Made by a program: the position numbers and the translations under genes. From the NCBI GenBank assembly GCA_045533955.1, contig JAZSIU010000065.1:1-44714 (forward strand): a DNA stretch of 44,714 nt, written 5' to 3'. Each line of letters starts with the position of its first letter. Position 1 is the stretch's first letter. Source of the stretch: HGM04593 sp045533955 (lineage in GTDB: Bacteria > Bacteroidota > Bacteroidia > Bacteroidales > Bacteroidaceae). The notes beneath the pieces are model-generated. The model did no database searches. It was not told the DNA's origin and saw only the letters and a program-made list of their open reading frames with translations. This document shows, piece by piece, positions 7,887 through 16,946 of the stretch.

Positions 7887-10682
7887 ATGGAGAATAGAAT
7901 TATTTACAACGGAGAGTGCGATAATATGTTAAAGAATCTTAATAATATTGTAACGGCAACGGCGCAAGATGGCGAAGGGGACGATTTTGACAGGCTGCTC
8001 GAGGCTTTTGTCAATGAGAGTATTGTGGACAATGACTTTTCCTTTGACGATTCTGCATCCTCTGACGAGGTCGGGCAGGCGCCCGCAGGCGGCAATGAGG
8101 AGGGGGTAATCGGCGGCGACGAGGATTGTTGCGACCCTTATTTCGGGCGCGACGACTCCATAATGTGTCGTGTGGGGCAGGCGCTTTTTCTTCTGCCGTG
8201 CAGTCGGCAGCAAGGGTACCGGGCTGCAGAATTATTCCTCACCGAGGATAAATATGAGACGCGACGGCTCTGTGGCGAGCCTCTGCTTGTTGTCAGTGAG
8301 GCGTGCGGTCCCGATATTTTTACTTTTACGCTTCGGGGGCTTACCGAGACGCACTTGTGCGACGAGCCCGAGATTATCATCTATTCTCAGGATGATATAT
8401 ACCCCATAGAAAGGCTGAAATTTAAGGTCGAAAGGTTCGAGTGCGATGCTCATTGCGAGGCAACGTCCTGCATAAGCCGCCTTGCCGCGGGAAATTATAT
8501 GCTCTTTATTCGCGGTGTCGGGATTGAGGGCCTCGAGGGGAATTGTCGCAGCCTCGAGGGTGGTTACTGTCTACCACTCATAAAGGTAGATAAGAACGCC
8601 GAGGGGGCCATAGTGCAGCCCTCTGAGTTTAAGGCCTCTTTAAAAAGGAGTGGCAACGGGCTGAACGTCGGCCTCTCGTTCCCTCGTAGCGTCGATAAAG
8701 AGACGGGATATTCGCTCTTTCTATACAACGCCGACTATAATCTTGTGGCGCGAGGCGATGCTTTTGTGTGCGACAATTTAGGCAAAAGGCTCAGGCGTAA
8801 TCTTAAAATCTCGCTTAGGGCCGATTATCCGCTTTTCGGTAGCTATTTTGCCATATTGGCACAAAATGGCACCCCTTGTTGCAGGATAGAGCTCGGCATT
8901 GACAGCGGAAGGGTGGTGAGCTTCTCATCGTCTCCAGTGGCGCCATACGAGAGGGATTTTCTGCTCTTTTCCGAGCTCGAGAAGAGCCCTCTGTGGCATA
9001 ATCTGCGCAGAATGTCGGTGTCGCAATCGATAAAGGAATATACCATCGGGGGCTATGCTCTTAAATTCTTTAATACTCAGCGACGGAGCAAGGGGCTCAA
9101 CGCCTTAACCGCGGTGCACCACTTTATTTACGATGCGCGCGAGGATAAAGAGGCCATAGAGGCTGTCAGAAAAATGTGTAAGCTAAACTACGACTGCAAC
9201 AGCTTCGAGGCTGCCGACTGCATCGCTCTGTGCGAGGCAAAGAGTGCCATCGACCCTTACTGCGATGCAACCGAGCTCCTCGAGCAGTGTGCCAATAAAG
9301 GCATTGCGCTCTATAATGTGTCGGCGCTTGTCAATTGTGGTGCCGTGGTGGTGAAAAAAATTGTACAGGCAATGGCGACGTACGATACGATGGTTGTGTG
9401 TCTGTTGTGCAGCCCCTCCGAGGCGGCTCTTCTGCGCGAGGCTTATCCGCAGTTGATGCGACATTTTCCCGCCGAGAATTTTGTGGAGCGCAGCGCCTTA
9501 CGGGCCGATATTTTTGTCTCGAGGGTTGTCGAGGAGCTGCACAACAGCGACCTTACCCTCTCGGGCCGTGCACTGCGTCTGCTGACAAATGCCGCAAAGG
9601 AGTGTTGGGACGGCGTCCGAACCCCTAATATTGCGGCCGATGATATTGGTAATTTTGTCAAAAGTGCCATTGTTGAGAATTTCATCGCTCGCACGCTGAA
9701 AGAGATTGATGCGCGTCGCATCGGCGATAAAAAGTATCTGTCGACGGTTGAGCCCGAGGATATTAACCCCGAGGCTCTGCTGCGAAGCGACAAAAAAGAG
9801 TTTGAGCAGAGCCTCGAGGAACTCGACAGGATGGTGGGGCTCGACGACGTCAAAAACAGCATAAAGACAACCTTCAACCGCCTCAGAAACAGTGCCGAGC
9901 GTCGCCGTATGGGGCTAAAGGTAAGGGAGGACGAGTGCCACCATATGATATTCACCGGTAATCCGGGGACGGGAAAGACCACTGTTGCCAAAATGGTGGG
10001 GCGCATCTACCGTGCGCTGGGGCTGCTTACAAAAGGCGAGGTAATATATGCCGACCGCGGCAAAATAGTGGGACGGTACATTGGCGACACCGAGCATAAT
10101 ATGCAGTGTCTGCTTGCCGAGGCAAAGGGCAACGTACTGTTCATAGACGAGGCTTATACGCTTTGCGACACACAGCACGACCGTAGGGATTATGGCTATC
10201 GGGCGATAGAGTGCCTGCTTACCGCGCTCACGCAAAAGAACAGTGATATGATTGTGATACTTGCGGGATACGAAAAGGAGATGCAGATGCTGCTGCAAAG
10301 TAATCAGGGGCTGAGCGGACGCTTCCCCCATAAATTCTGCTTCAAGGATTATACGGCCGATGAGCTTATGCTCATTGCCGAGCGTAAACTCGCCGACGAG
10401 GATTATGAACTGAGCGACGAGGCTCGCACGCTGCTGCGCACTACGATAAACGACACAGTCGGCGCAAAGGGGTGGGATTTTAGCAACGCCCGTTGGGTTG
10501 AGCAGTATGTGAGCAATGGCATTATCCCGGCGCAGAGCGACCGTCTTATGCGCATCGCCCGCGACAAAAGTCGCGACGAGTATCGTCGTATCTTGGTCGA
10601 GGATATTCGTACGGCTTTTCTCGAGCATAAGCCCAAGAGCGAGGCTCGTGGACGCTACCGCGAGATTGGCTTTATTGCCTGA
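7887..10682 (+). CDS. CbxX/CfxQ-type AAA+ ATPase with large N-terminal region
   Basis: About 931 residues. The C-terminal third is a complete AAA+ module: the lead-in LDRMVGLDDVKNSI, Walker A GNPGTGKTT near residue 690, the pore-region YADRGKIVGRYIGDTE, Walker B VLFIDEAY near 750, then VILAGYEKEM and LSGRFPHKF with sensor and arginine-finger positions. This is the CbxX/CfxQ subfamily, whose members remodel protein complexes (rubisco activase CbbX, type VII secretion EccA, SpoVK). Upstream, near residues 470-600, TMVVCLLCSPSEAALLREAY parallels the second half of the real module but has no Walker A, so it looks like a decayed first ATPase copy. The first 400 residues are beta-rich and unrecognised. 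It is the only plus-strand gene here. The start is uncertain: ATG codons at 7842, 7887 and 7926 are possible, the last preceded by GGAGAG. Its partner is unknown. Confidence 0.85.
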   Translation: MENRIIYNGECDNMLKNLNNIVTATAQDGEGDDFDRLLEAFVNESIVDNDFSFDDSASSDEVGQAPAGGNEEGVIGGDEDCCDPYFGRDDSIMCRVGQALFLLPCSRQQGYRAAELFLTEDKYETRRLCGEPLLVVSEACGPDIFTFTLRGLTETHLCDEPEIIIYSQDDIYPIERLKFKVERFECDAHCEATSCISRLAAGNYMLFIRGVGIEGLEGNCRSLEGGYCLPLIKVDKNAEGAIVQPSEFKASLKRSGNGLNVGLSFPRSVDKETGYSLFLYNADYNLVARGDAFVCDNLGKRLRRNLKISLRADYPLFGSYFAILAQNGTPCCRIELGIDSGRVVSFSSSPVAPYERDFLLFSELEKSPLWHNLRRMSVSQSIKEYTIGGYALKFFNTQRRSKGLNALTAVHHFIYDAREDKEAIEAVRKMCKLNYDCNSFEAADCIALCEAKSAIDPYCDATELLEQCANKGIALYNVSALVNCGAVVVKKIVQAMATYDTMVVCLLCSPSEAALLREAYPQLMRHFPAENFVERSALRADIFVSRVVEELHNSDLTLSGRALRLLTNAAKECWDGVRTPNIAADDIGNFVKSAIVENFIARTLKEIDARRIGDKKYLSTVEPEDINPEALLRSDKKEFEQSLEELDRMVGLDDVKNSIKTTFNRLRNSAERRRMGLKVREDECHHMIFTGNPGTGKTTVAKMVGRIYRALGLLTKGEVIYADRGKIVGRYIGDTEHNMQCLLAEAKGNVLFIDEAYTLCDTQHDRRDYGYRAIECLLTALTQKNSDMIVILAGYEKEMQMLLQSNQGLSGRFPHKFCFKDYTADELMLIAERKLADEDYELSDEARTLLRTTINDTVGAKGWDFSNARWVEQYVSNGIIPAQSDRLMRIARDKSRDEYRRILVEDIRTAFLEHKPKSEARGRYREIGFIA

Positions 10683-10692
10683 AGAAAAAAAA

Positions 10693-10726
10693 CGTGCCGC
10701 CGGGAAGAGAAAATCCCTGCGGCACG
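10693..10726 (-). terminator. Rho-independent terminator of the dipeptidyl-peptidase gene
   Basis: Arms CGTGCCGC (10693-10700) and GCGGCACG (10719-10726) form a GC-rich stem. Read on the minus strand, the stem is followed by eight T residues, so it ends transcription of the peptidase gene that stops at 10756. On the plus strand there is no T-run, so it would stop the converging ATPase transcript less well. Confidence 0.85.
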
Positions 10727-10755
10727 ATGAATATTTGTGCTGTAAGAGAGGGGGA

Positions 10756-12789
10756 TTATTTTACTCCCACCTCTTTTAACAGATACTCGGCGTGTCCTAT
10801 GCGGTCGACCACAAAAAGGACGTAACGAATATCAACCGAGATATTGCGACATATTGTGGGGTCGAATTCAATGTCGCTCATTGTCGAGCGCCACGTACGG
10901 TCGAAATTGATGCCCACAAGCTCGCCTCGACCATTTATCACGGGCGAGCCCGAGTTTCCGCCCGAGGTGTGGTTGGATGCAAGGAAGCAGACGGGGACGG
11001 TGGTGCGTCCATCCTTCTCGATGGCCCAGCGGCCATAATCCTTGTTCTTGTAAATGTCGCGCAGCTCCTGCGGAATATCGTAGTCGTAAATCTCGGGATT
11101 GTCCTTTGCTATTATTCCGTCGAGGGTGGTGAGTGGTGTGTGATACTCGCCGTCGGCATTCTCGTAACCGCATATTGTACCATAGGCCACGCGCAGTGTG
11201 AAATTGGCGTCGGGGTAGAAGGCGCGGTCGGTGTCCCACTCGCGCAGTGCCTGCATATATGTGCGGTACCATTTTTCAATTGAGGGTACGTTGCTCAGGT
11301 TGCGATAGAGGTATCTGCTGTTGTGGCTGACGATGGGGGCGAATATCTTTGCAAACTCTAGCATAGGGTCGCTATCGAGGCTCTCTCGGCTTATGCGGCC
11401 TTGGCCTAAAATCTTTGTGCCGTTGTAGAGGCTATCGACGTATGCATCTATGCTGCCTGAGGCCTTAATGCCCGAGCGCAGTGCCTCGGGGATGTATTTT
11501 GTGGGCATACGCTTCATAAACTCATCTATCATCCGGCGGGCGATGGTGCGGTCAATGTCAATATTGTAGTCTTTGGGGTGTGCAAAATAGTCGCCTGCGT
11601 TTCTGTCTATGCTGCTCTGTGCGGCGCGTGCATACGAATAGGCTTCAATGGCGCCTATCGTCTCGTTGAAGAGCTCGCGCACAAAATAGCCCTCGGTGGT
11701 GGTTGCATAGGCGGCGCGCATCGAGTCGAGCAGGGAGACGTATTGTGGCTTGTCGGCTGCCCAAGCTGCAAAAGCGGCTTCGTACTGTTTTTTCTTCTCT
11801 ACCGTGCCCAGACGTTCGAGGCCGAGGCTCTCGCCCTGCCACTTTTTCCATCCGTTGGCAATGCCTGCGTGCTTGGCTGCGTAGGCGATGCGCACAGCGG
11901 GGTCTTTGGCCTGTGCTGCGCTTATGGTCTCGAGGCGCTGTGTGCGCAGGGCAATTTTCATTGGGTTCGATTGGTTGGCAACATACTCGACGGCGTCCGA
12001 GATTACATACTCTTGTGTGTTTCCGGGAAATCCGTATATCATTGTAAAGTCGCCCTCTTTCACTCCGTCGGTAGATATTTTAAAGTGTCTCTTGGGACGA
12101 TAGGGAACATTCTCTTTGCTATAATCGGCCGGCTGATTGTTGTTGTCGGCATAGACGCGGAATATTGAAAAGTCGCCCGTGTGGCGCGGCCATATCCAAT
12201 TGTCGGTGTCGCCGCCGAATTTTCCTATCGACGAAGGAGGGGCACCCACGAGGCGCACGTCGCGGAAGGTCTGATAGACGTACAGAATATGTTGGTTGCC
12301 ATAGTAGATGCTCTCTATTGAAGCACGATAGCCCTTGCCCTTTATGGCCGAGGCTATTATATCCTCGCGCTTCTCGCCTGCGGCCAAGCGCTCGGTAACG
12401 TCCTCCATACTCACAAGCAGGCTGACGGTGAGCCCGGGGACGGGTAGCTCTTCGGCCATCGACTGTGCCCAATAGCCGTAGGTGAGGTAGTCGTGCTCTA
12501 CCGACGAGAGCTTCTGTATCGAGCCGTAGCCGCAGTGGTGGTTGGTGAGCAGAAGTCCCTGCTCCGATACAAACTCGCCTGTGCAGCCTCCACCGAACTG
12601 TACCACTGCGTCCTTGAGCGAGGCTTTTTCGGATGAATAAATGTCTTCGGCTTTTAGTTTAAAGCCCATCTTGCGCATCTCTTTGATGCGCTCTTTGATG
12701 AGGGTGGGCAGCCACATTCCCTCGTCGGCGAATGTGTTGCTGCTGATTGTAAGGCAGGCTATTATGCCTAAAATAACTCTTTTTATCAT
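10756..12789 (-). CDS. S46 family dipeptidyl-peptidase, DPP11-like
   Basis: A 677-residue chymotrypsin-fold exopeptidase that removes dipeptides from the N-terminus of peptides in the periplasm. A signal peptide ends at TFA-DEGMW (the mature DEGMW start is typical of S46). The catalytic His is His85 in TNHHCGYG, matching the known position in the family, and the catalytic Ser is about Ser613 in GGNSGSPV. Eighteen residues after that serine lies Arg631 (NFDR). In characterised S46 enzymes Arg at this position marks DPP11, which cuts after Asp or Glu, while Gly marks DPP7, which prefers hydrophobic residues. The specificity is therefore inferred as acidic. Such enzymes feed amino-acid fermenters, which suits the hut operon nearby. 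It has its own terminator and a TAnnTTCG -7-like site upstream (12900-12907). Confidence 0.93.
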   Translation of the reverse strand: MIKRVILGIIACLTISSNTFADEGMWLPTLIKERIKEMRKMGFKLKAEDIYSSEKASLKDAVVQFGGGCTGEFVSEQGLLLTNHHCGYGSIQKLSSVEHDYLTYGYWAQSMAEELPVPGLTVSLLVSMEDVTERLAAGEKREDIIASAIKGKGYRASIESIYYGNQHILYVYQTFRDVRLVGAPPSSIGKFGGDTDNWIWPRHTGDFSIFRVYADNNNQPADYSKENVPYRPKRHFKISTDGVKEGDFTMIYGFPGNTQEYVISDAVEYVANQSNPMKIALRTQRLETISAAQAKDPAVRIAYAAKHAGIANGWKKWQGESLGLERLGTVEKKKQYEAAFAAWAADKPQYVSLLDSMRAAYATTTEGYFVRELFNETIGAIEAYSYARAAQSSIDRNAGDYFAHPKDYNIDIDRTIARRMIDEFMKRMPTKYIPEALRSGIKASGSIDAYVDSLYNGTKILGQGRISRESLDSDPMLEFAKIFAPIVSHNSRYLYRNLSNVPSIEKWYRTYMQALREWDTDRAFYPDANFTLRVAYGTICGYENADGEYHTPLTTLDGIIAKDNPEIYDYDIPQELRDIYKNKDYGRWAIEKDGRTTVPVCFLASNHTSGGNSGSPVINGRGELVGINFDRTWRSTMSDIEFDPTICRNISVDIRYVLFVVDRIGHAEYLLKEVGVK

Positions 12790-13178
12790 AATTGTAATGT
12801 GTTTGTTTGGAAGCTCTATTGTCAGCTTCGCTCGTTATCTTTATCTTTTTGTTGTGTATGGAATTTGACTGTATAATTTTAAACAGATTCTTAATTGCGC
12901 GAATATAGGCATTTTTGCCGATAATTACCCCTTATGCCTCTATATAAATTAAAAGGTAAGGCAAGAAAGATTGTTTTTCTCTCTTGCCTTGTAAATGAAA
13001 AATCTTTGTGGCAAACGGCTAATAAAGCAGGCGTACGGTGTTAAAAAGATTTCTATATTCGCGAGGTTTTTTTCGGTTTGTCTTTGTCTGTTTCAGCCTG
13101 CCTGTCCTGTTGGGAACAGTGGCCTTTCTCTAAAAGGTTATAAAAGAATCTGCCCTATGACGCTTCTTCAACAGTTTA
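12790..13178. other. Intergenic region between the peptidase and oxyR genes
   Basis: No gene is supported here. The region holds the likely promoter area of the peptidase (a TATATTCG on the minus strand at 12900-12907), a single end-like motif AAACAGATTCTT of the dispersed repeat family (about 12882-12893), and a hairpin at 12958-12990 that probably ends the oxyR transcript. A 66-codon plus-strand frame (12995-13195) runs antisense into oxyR and has no recognisable feature. Confidence 0.5.
12958..12990 (-). terminator. Probable terminator downstream of oxyR
   Basis: Arms AAGGCAAGAAAG and CTCTCTTGCCTT pair with one mismatch around a short T-rich loop. On the minus strand the stem is followed by the T-rich ACCTTTTAATTT. 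It lies about 190 bp after the oxyR stop, so the assignment to that gene is likely but not certain. Confidence 0.6.
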
Positions 13179-14105
13179 TTATAATTTTATATTGAATTTT
13201 TTAACTCTTTCATATATCATTCCCTTTGGAATGACCCTCTTTATGGCATCTGCCAATATGTTGAGCAGGCGTTCACGTGCGTAGTCTCGCCGTATTACAA
13301 AGGCTATCTCACGCGACGGTTCGGGATTGTGCAATGGTCGGATGTTGCTCTGTTGATTGTTATGGAGCAATGGAACGTGTAATTCGGGGATAATTGTATA
13401 ACCTCCATTTTCGTCAACAATCTTGACGAGTGTTTCAATGCTCCCTGCCTCGTATGTCGCCCGATTGCCTGATTTTGATTGGCAAAATGGGAAGATGCCG
13501 TGGTTAGGACAATATGCCTCGCGTAGCACCCAGACATTTTCAATCGGCAGTGTGGATGTGTCCAATACCTTGTGCTCATACATCTGTTCATTTGGTGAAA
13601 CATATGCAACGAAGCGTTCGGTGTATATTGGTATCTCTAATAATTCGCTGTTATTCAATGGCGTTGCTAACAGGGCAAGGTCCAACTCGGCGCGTTCTAT
13701 TTTTTGTATTATTGTTGCTACGCGGGCCTCTTCTACATATAAGTCGATGTCGGGATGTTCTTTTGAAAGGTACTTGAACATTTTTGGTAGAATATATGGT
13801 GCTATGGTCGAGGCTATGCCCAAGCGCACTTTGCCAACTGACTCTCCTTTGTGTGAAGATACTATTTCTTCTATTTGTGAGGCATTGAACAGCAATACTT
13901 TTGCTTGAATGATAATCTCTTCTCCTAATTGTGTCGGTTTTATTGGATGGCTGTTGCGGTCGAATATTGTTACATCTAATTCGTTCTCAAGCTTTTGTAT
14001 TAAGGACGAGAGTGTCGATTGCGTGATTCCGCACGATTCTGCGGCACGTGCAAAGTGGCGATATTTGTCCAAGGCCACTATGTATTCCATCTGTTGAAGT
14101 GTCAT
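13179..14105 (-). CDS. oxyR: OxyR-type LysR regulator, peroxide/thiol sensor
   Basis: A 308-residue LysR-family transcription factor. Residues 1-60 form the winged helix-turn-helix (MTLQQMEYIVALDKYRHFAR, then TQSTLSSLIQKLE), followed by a substrate-binding-like sensor domain. Two cysteines, Cys199 and Cys208, lie in REAYCPNHGIFPFC; both positions and the eight-residue spacing equal the disulfide pair that senses peroxide in Escherichia coli OxyR. This makes OxyR a better call than a generic LysR protein, although the residues between the cysteines differ from the classical sequence. It lies downstream of a thioredoxin and a CoA-disulfide-reductase fusion on the same strand, both thiol-redox proteins, so it may regulate them or be regulated with them. 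The 284-bp gap upstream is filled with repeat elements, so its own promoter is unclear. Confidence 0.88.
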   Translation of the reverse strand: MTLQQMEYIVALDKYRHFARAAESCGITQSTLSSLIQKLENELDVTIFDRNSHPIKPTQLGEEIIIQAKVLLFNASQIEEIVSSHKGESVGKVRLGIASTIAPYILPKMFKYLSKEHPDIDLYVEEARVATIIQKIERAELDLALLATPLNNSELLEIPIYTERFVAYVSPNEQMYEHKVLDTSTLPIENVWVLREAYCPNHGIFPFCQSKSGNRATYEAGSIETLVKIVDENGGYTIIPELHVPLLHNNQQSNIRPLHNPEPSREIAFVIRRDYARERLLNILADAIKRVIPKGMIYERVKKFNIKL

Positions 14106-14124
14106 AAGAGAATATTTTTTTATA

Positions 14125-14316
14125 AGAAGCTGTTTAAATTTCTAAAAATATTTTTTTGTATATTGGAAGTCGTTATTTCGTGGTTTTTTATGTTCAAAAA
14201 TGACTGTTTTCTTCTTTTTCTCGGTTACGTAGCCCGCTACGCGCCCTACAAAAAATAATAAAACATTCTATTTTTGACCTATAAAAAACTTGACGATATA
14301 AATTTAAACAGCTTCT
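14125..14316. repeat. MITE-like element with terminal inverted repeats, copy 2
   Basis: Perfect 17-bp inverted ends: AGAAGCTGTTTAAATTT (14125-14141) and AAATTTAAACAGCTTCT (14300-14316). The interior carries a small palindrome, GTAGCCCGCTAC. Length is 192 bp, within one base of the copy at 7557-7749, and the ends are related in sequence, while most of the interior differs. It lies between the CoA-disulfide reductase fusion and oxyR and fills almost the whole gap, so it may affect oxyR expression. Confidence 0.65.
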
Positions 14317-14386
14317 AAATTTAGAAGCCGAAATAATCTCGAGAATATAAAATAAATTTTAGTAGGCTTACTGATAAACAGTTTCT
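14317..14386. repeat. Fragment of the same repeat family, abutting copy 2
   Basis: Read on the minus strand the segment starts AAGAAACTGTTTA and contains TTCTCGAGATTATTT and TTTCGGCTTCT, words that also occur in copy 1 (7557-7749). It directly adjoins copy 2, suggesting that one element inserted into or beside an older one. Degenerate, so the limits are approximate. Confidence 0.4.
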
Positions 14387-14389
14387 TAA

Positions 14390-16855
14390 TCAGATGAATA
14401 GGTTTACGTTGGATTGTTCGGCTCGGTTCATATAGGTGGCTACACCGCCAATATTGACCTCGTCGAGTAACTCTTCACGTTTTATTCCCATTACATCCAT
14501 TGACATTTGACAGGCTATAAATTCTACTCCGTTGTCGATGGCTTGTTGGCGAAGGCTTTCCAATGAATCTACTCCTTTGCGTCCCATTATGTAGCGCATC
14601 ATTTTGGCTCCTATGCCTGCCATATTCATTTTTGATAGGGATAGCTTAGTTGTGTCCGAGGGTAGCAGCCATCCGAACATTCGTCCCAGCAGGTCTTTCT
14701 TTACATTCGGTTTATGAGACTTTTTTATGGTATTCAGACCCCAGAATGTGAAGAATATTGTTACCTTTTTGCCCGTAGCCGCGGCGCCATTGGCTAATAC
14801 GAGGGTTGCCAAGGCTTTGTCGAGGTCGTCGCTGAATAGAATAAAGGTTTTACCTTTTTCTTCGTTTGTGTTTTTTGCTTTTTCTATGTCTTTAGGTGCG
14901 GATTTCTCTATAAGTACATAGTGTATGCCTTTTTCGGTGCGTTTTTCTATGAGTTTGTTTCCTGTGCTCGAACACCAAGATGCTGCATCGTGAGGGAAGC
15001 CTGCGTCTGTGGAACGTACTTCAATTAGTTGTCCCGGTTGCAAACTCTCTATGCTTTTCTTTAGTTTTAGAATGGGGCCCGGGCATTGTATGCCGCAGGC
15101 ATCGACCTTGATGAGGGTAGTGCTTTCGCCATACGAAGCCGTGGGGGCGCAATCATTCTTATTCTCTTTTAAGTGCGGTACCGGAATTGTAATGGGTTTT
15201 GTTGCTGTTTCGTATGTCTTAAGCCCTCCTATAAGATTACGCACGTCTTTGTATCCACATCCTTTTAGTATATTGGAGGCGATGTATCCACGTAATCCTA
15301 TCTCGCAAAAAAGATATACGGGACGGTCTTTGGGAATTTCGCTCATTCGTTCGCGCAAATTGTCCAATGGGATGTTAATAGCTCCCTGAATGCTACCAAG
15401 CGCGGCTTCATCGGGGGTGCGTACATCCACGAGTGTTACTTTTGATAGATTTGCATTTTGCATTTCTCGCCAGTAAAGTGGTGTCATCTTGTTGCTAAGA
15501 ATATTTTCTGCTACATATCCCGAGATGGCTATCGGGTCTTTCGCCGATGAGAATGGGGGTGCGTATGCGTGTTCCATTCGAGTGAGGCTTTCTATCGTTG
15601 CTCCGTTTTTGATGGCCAAGGCATATTGGTCGATGCGTTTGTCCACTCCATCGTATCCAATTATCTGTGCTCCATAGAGTCGTCCGTCGCTTGGCGAGAA
15701 TGTTATTTTTATGTCCATTGGTAAGGAGCCGGGGTAGTATCCCGCGTGGGAACCTGTATGTATGGTCGAGGATAGATAGGGTGTACTCATTTGTTTCAGC
15801 CTTTTGGCGGGAAGACCGGTGGATGCAACCGTGATATCGAACACCTTGGCTATTGATGTGCCGATAGAGCCTTCATAAGTGTTGATGTTGTCGAAAACCA
15901 TATTATCTGCGGCGATACGTGCCTGACGGTTTGCAGGGCCTGCCAGAAAATTTAACCAAGGCTTTCCCGTAATAGGGTGGGGATATTCTATGGCATCACC
16001 GACGGCATAGATAGATTCGTTTGAGGTCTGTAAAAATTCATTTACATAGATTCCTTGAGCCTCGCCTATTTTTAAGCCTGCTTCGCGGGCTAAATTTGTT
16101 TGTGGCCTTACTCCTATGGAAAGCAGAATAAAATCGGCTTCAAGCTCTATTCCCGATTTAAAATGTACTTTCAGTATCTCATTTTCACGTTTAAAGGCTT
16201 CTACTGCTTGATTCAGATATAATTGTATGCCTTTTTCTTGCAGATGTTGGTGTACGATGGATGCCATTGAGAAGTCGATAGGGGTCATCACCTGATTGGC
16301 CATCTCTACTACTGCAACCTCGGCGCCTGTACGGTGGATGTTTTCGGCCATTTCAAGGCCGATGAATCCGCCTCCAACTATTACGGCGCGTTTTATGTCG
16401 TGTTGTTGTATGTAGTTTTTGATTTTGTCGGTGTCGGCTATGTTGCGTAATGTATATATTCCTTCATTGTCAATACCCGGTAAGGGTGGACGAACGGGTG
16501 ATGCTCCGGGGGAGAGTAGTAGCTTGTCGTATGTTTCTGTATATTCGTTTCCATCGGATGTACGTATGTGTACTAATTTCTTCTCGGGCTCTATTCGCAT
16601 TACTTCGCTATTGATACGTACGTCAATATTGAATCGTCGGCCGAACGCTTCGGGCGTCTGAACGAAAAGACGCTCACGCTCTTCTATGACTCCTCCGATG
16701 TAATAAGGTAGGCCGCAGTTGGCGTATGAGATATGCTCTCCTTTCTCGAATAGAATGATTTTTGCATATTCGGAATTGCGGCGTATGCGTGCCGCGGCTG
16801 TAGCACCACCTGCTACTCCGCCTACTATTATATATTTTGGGGTTGGGGTCTTCAT
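14390..16855 (-). CDS. Four-domain CoA-disulfide reductase / rhodanese / TusA / DsrE fusion
   Basis: An 821-residue cytoplasmic sulfur-transfer protein. Residues 1-450 are a flavin-dependent disulfide reductase: FAD-binding IIVGGVAGGATAAARI, and the single active cysteine Cys47 in SYANCGLPYYIGG, which marks the CoA-disulfide / persulfide reductase class. A rhodanese domain follows (LVDVRTPDEA, with active cysteine in LFCEIGLRG near residue 517), then a TusA-like domain (ACGIQCPGPILKLKK, near 590), then a DsrE-like domain ending with a conserved cysteine in FIACQMSMDVMG near 782. Each added domain carries a persulfide-relaying cysteine, so sulfur could be passed along one chain. Known relatives reduce CoA disulfide or persulfides; the exact substrate here is inferred. 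It is 91 bp downstream of thioredoxin and upstream of oxyR. Confidence 0.92.
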   Translation of the reverse strand: MKTPTPKYIIVGGVAGGATAAARIRRNSEYAKIILFEKGEHISYANCGLPYYIGGVIEERERLFVQTPEAFGRRFNIDVRINSEVMRIEPEKKLVHIRTSDGNEYTETYDKLLLSPGASPVRPPLPGIDNEGIYTLRNIADTDKIKNYIQQHDIKRAVIVGGGFIGLEMAENIHRTGAEVAVVEMANQVMTPIDFSMASIVHQHLQEKGIQLYLNQAVEAFKRENEILKVHFKSGIELEADFILLSIGVRPQTNLAREAGLKIGEAQGIYVNEFLQTSNESIYAVGDAIEYPHPITGKPWLNFLAGPANRQARIAADNMVFDNINTYEGSIGTSIAKVFDITVASTGLPAKRLKQMSTPYLSSTIHTGSHAGYYPGSLPMDIKITFSPSDGRLYGAQIIGYDGVDKRIDQYALAIKNGATIESLTRMEHAYAPPFSSAKDPIAISGYVAENILSNKMTPLYWREMQNANLSKVTLVDVRTPDEAALGSIQGAINIPLDNLRERMSEIPKDRPVYLFCEIGLRGYIASNILKGCGYKDVRNLIGGLKTYETATKPITIPVPHLKENKNDCAPTASYGESTTLIKVDACGIQCPGPILKLKKSIESLQPGQLIEVRSTDAGFPHDAASWCSSTGNKLIEKRTEKGIHYVLIEKSAPKDIEKAKNTNEEKGKTFILFSDDLDKALATLVLANGAAATGKKVTIFFTFWGLNTIKKSHKPNVKKDLLGRMFGWLLPSDTTKLSLSKMNMAGIGAKMMRYIMGRKGVDSLESLRQQAIDNGVEFIACQMSMDVMGIKREELLDEVNIGGVATYMNRAEQSNVNLFI

Positions 16856-16946
16856 ACTTTAATTGTTTTTAATTTATAATAAGTTGTTTAGTAACGGTTT
16901 TTTTTGGGGGTGGATTATTCTCTGTTCGAGACGGTGTTCCGGTTTC

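Noticed and set aside
12995..13195. Plus-strand frame of 66 codons after the oxyR terminator
   Set aside because: Overlaps the end of oxyR on the other strand and lacks any protein feature.
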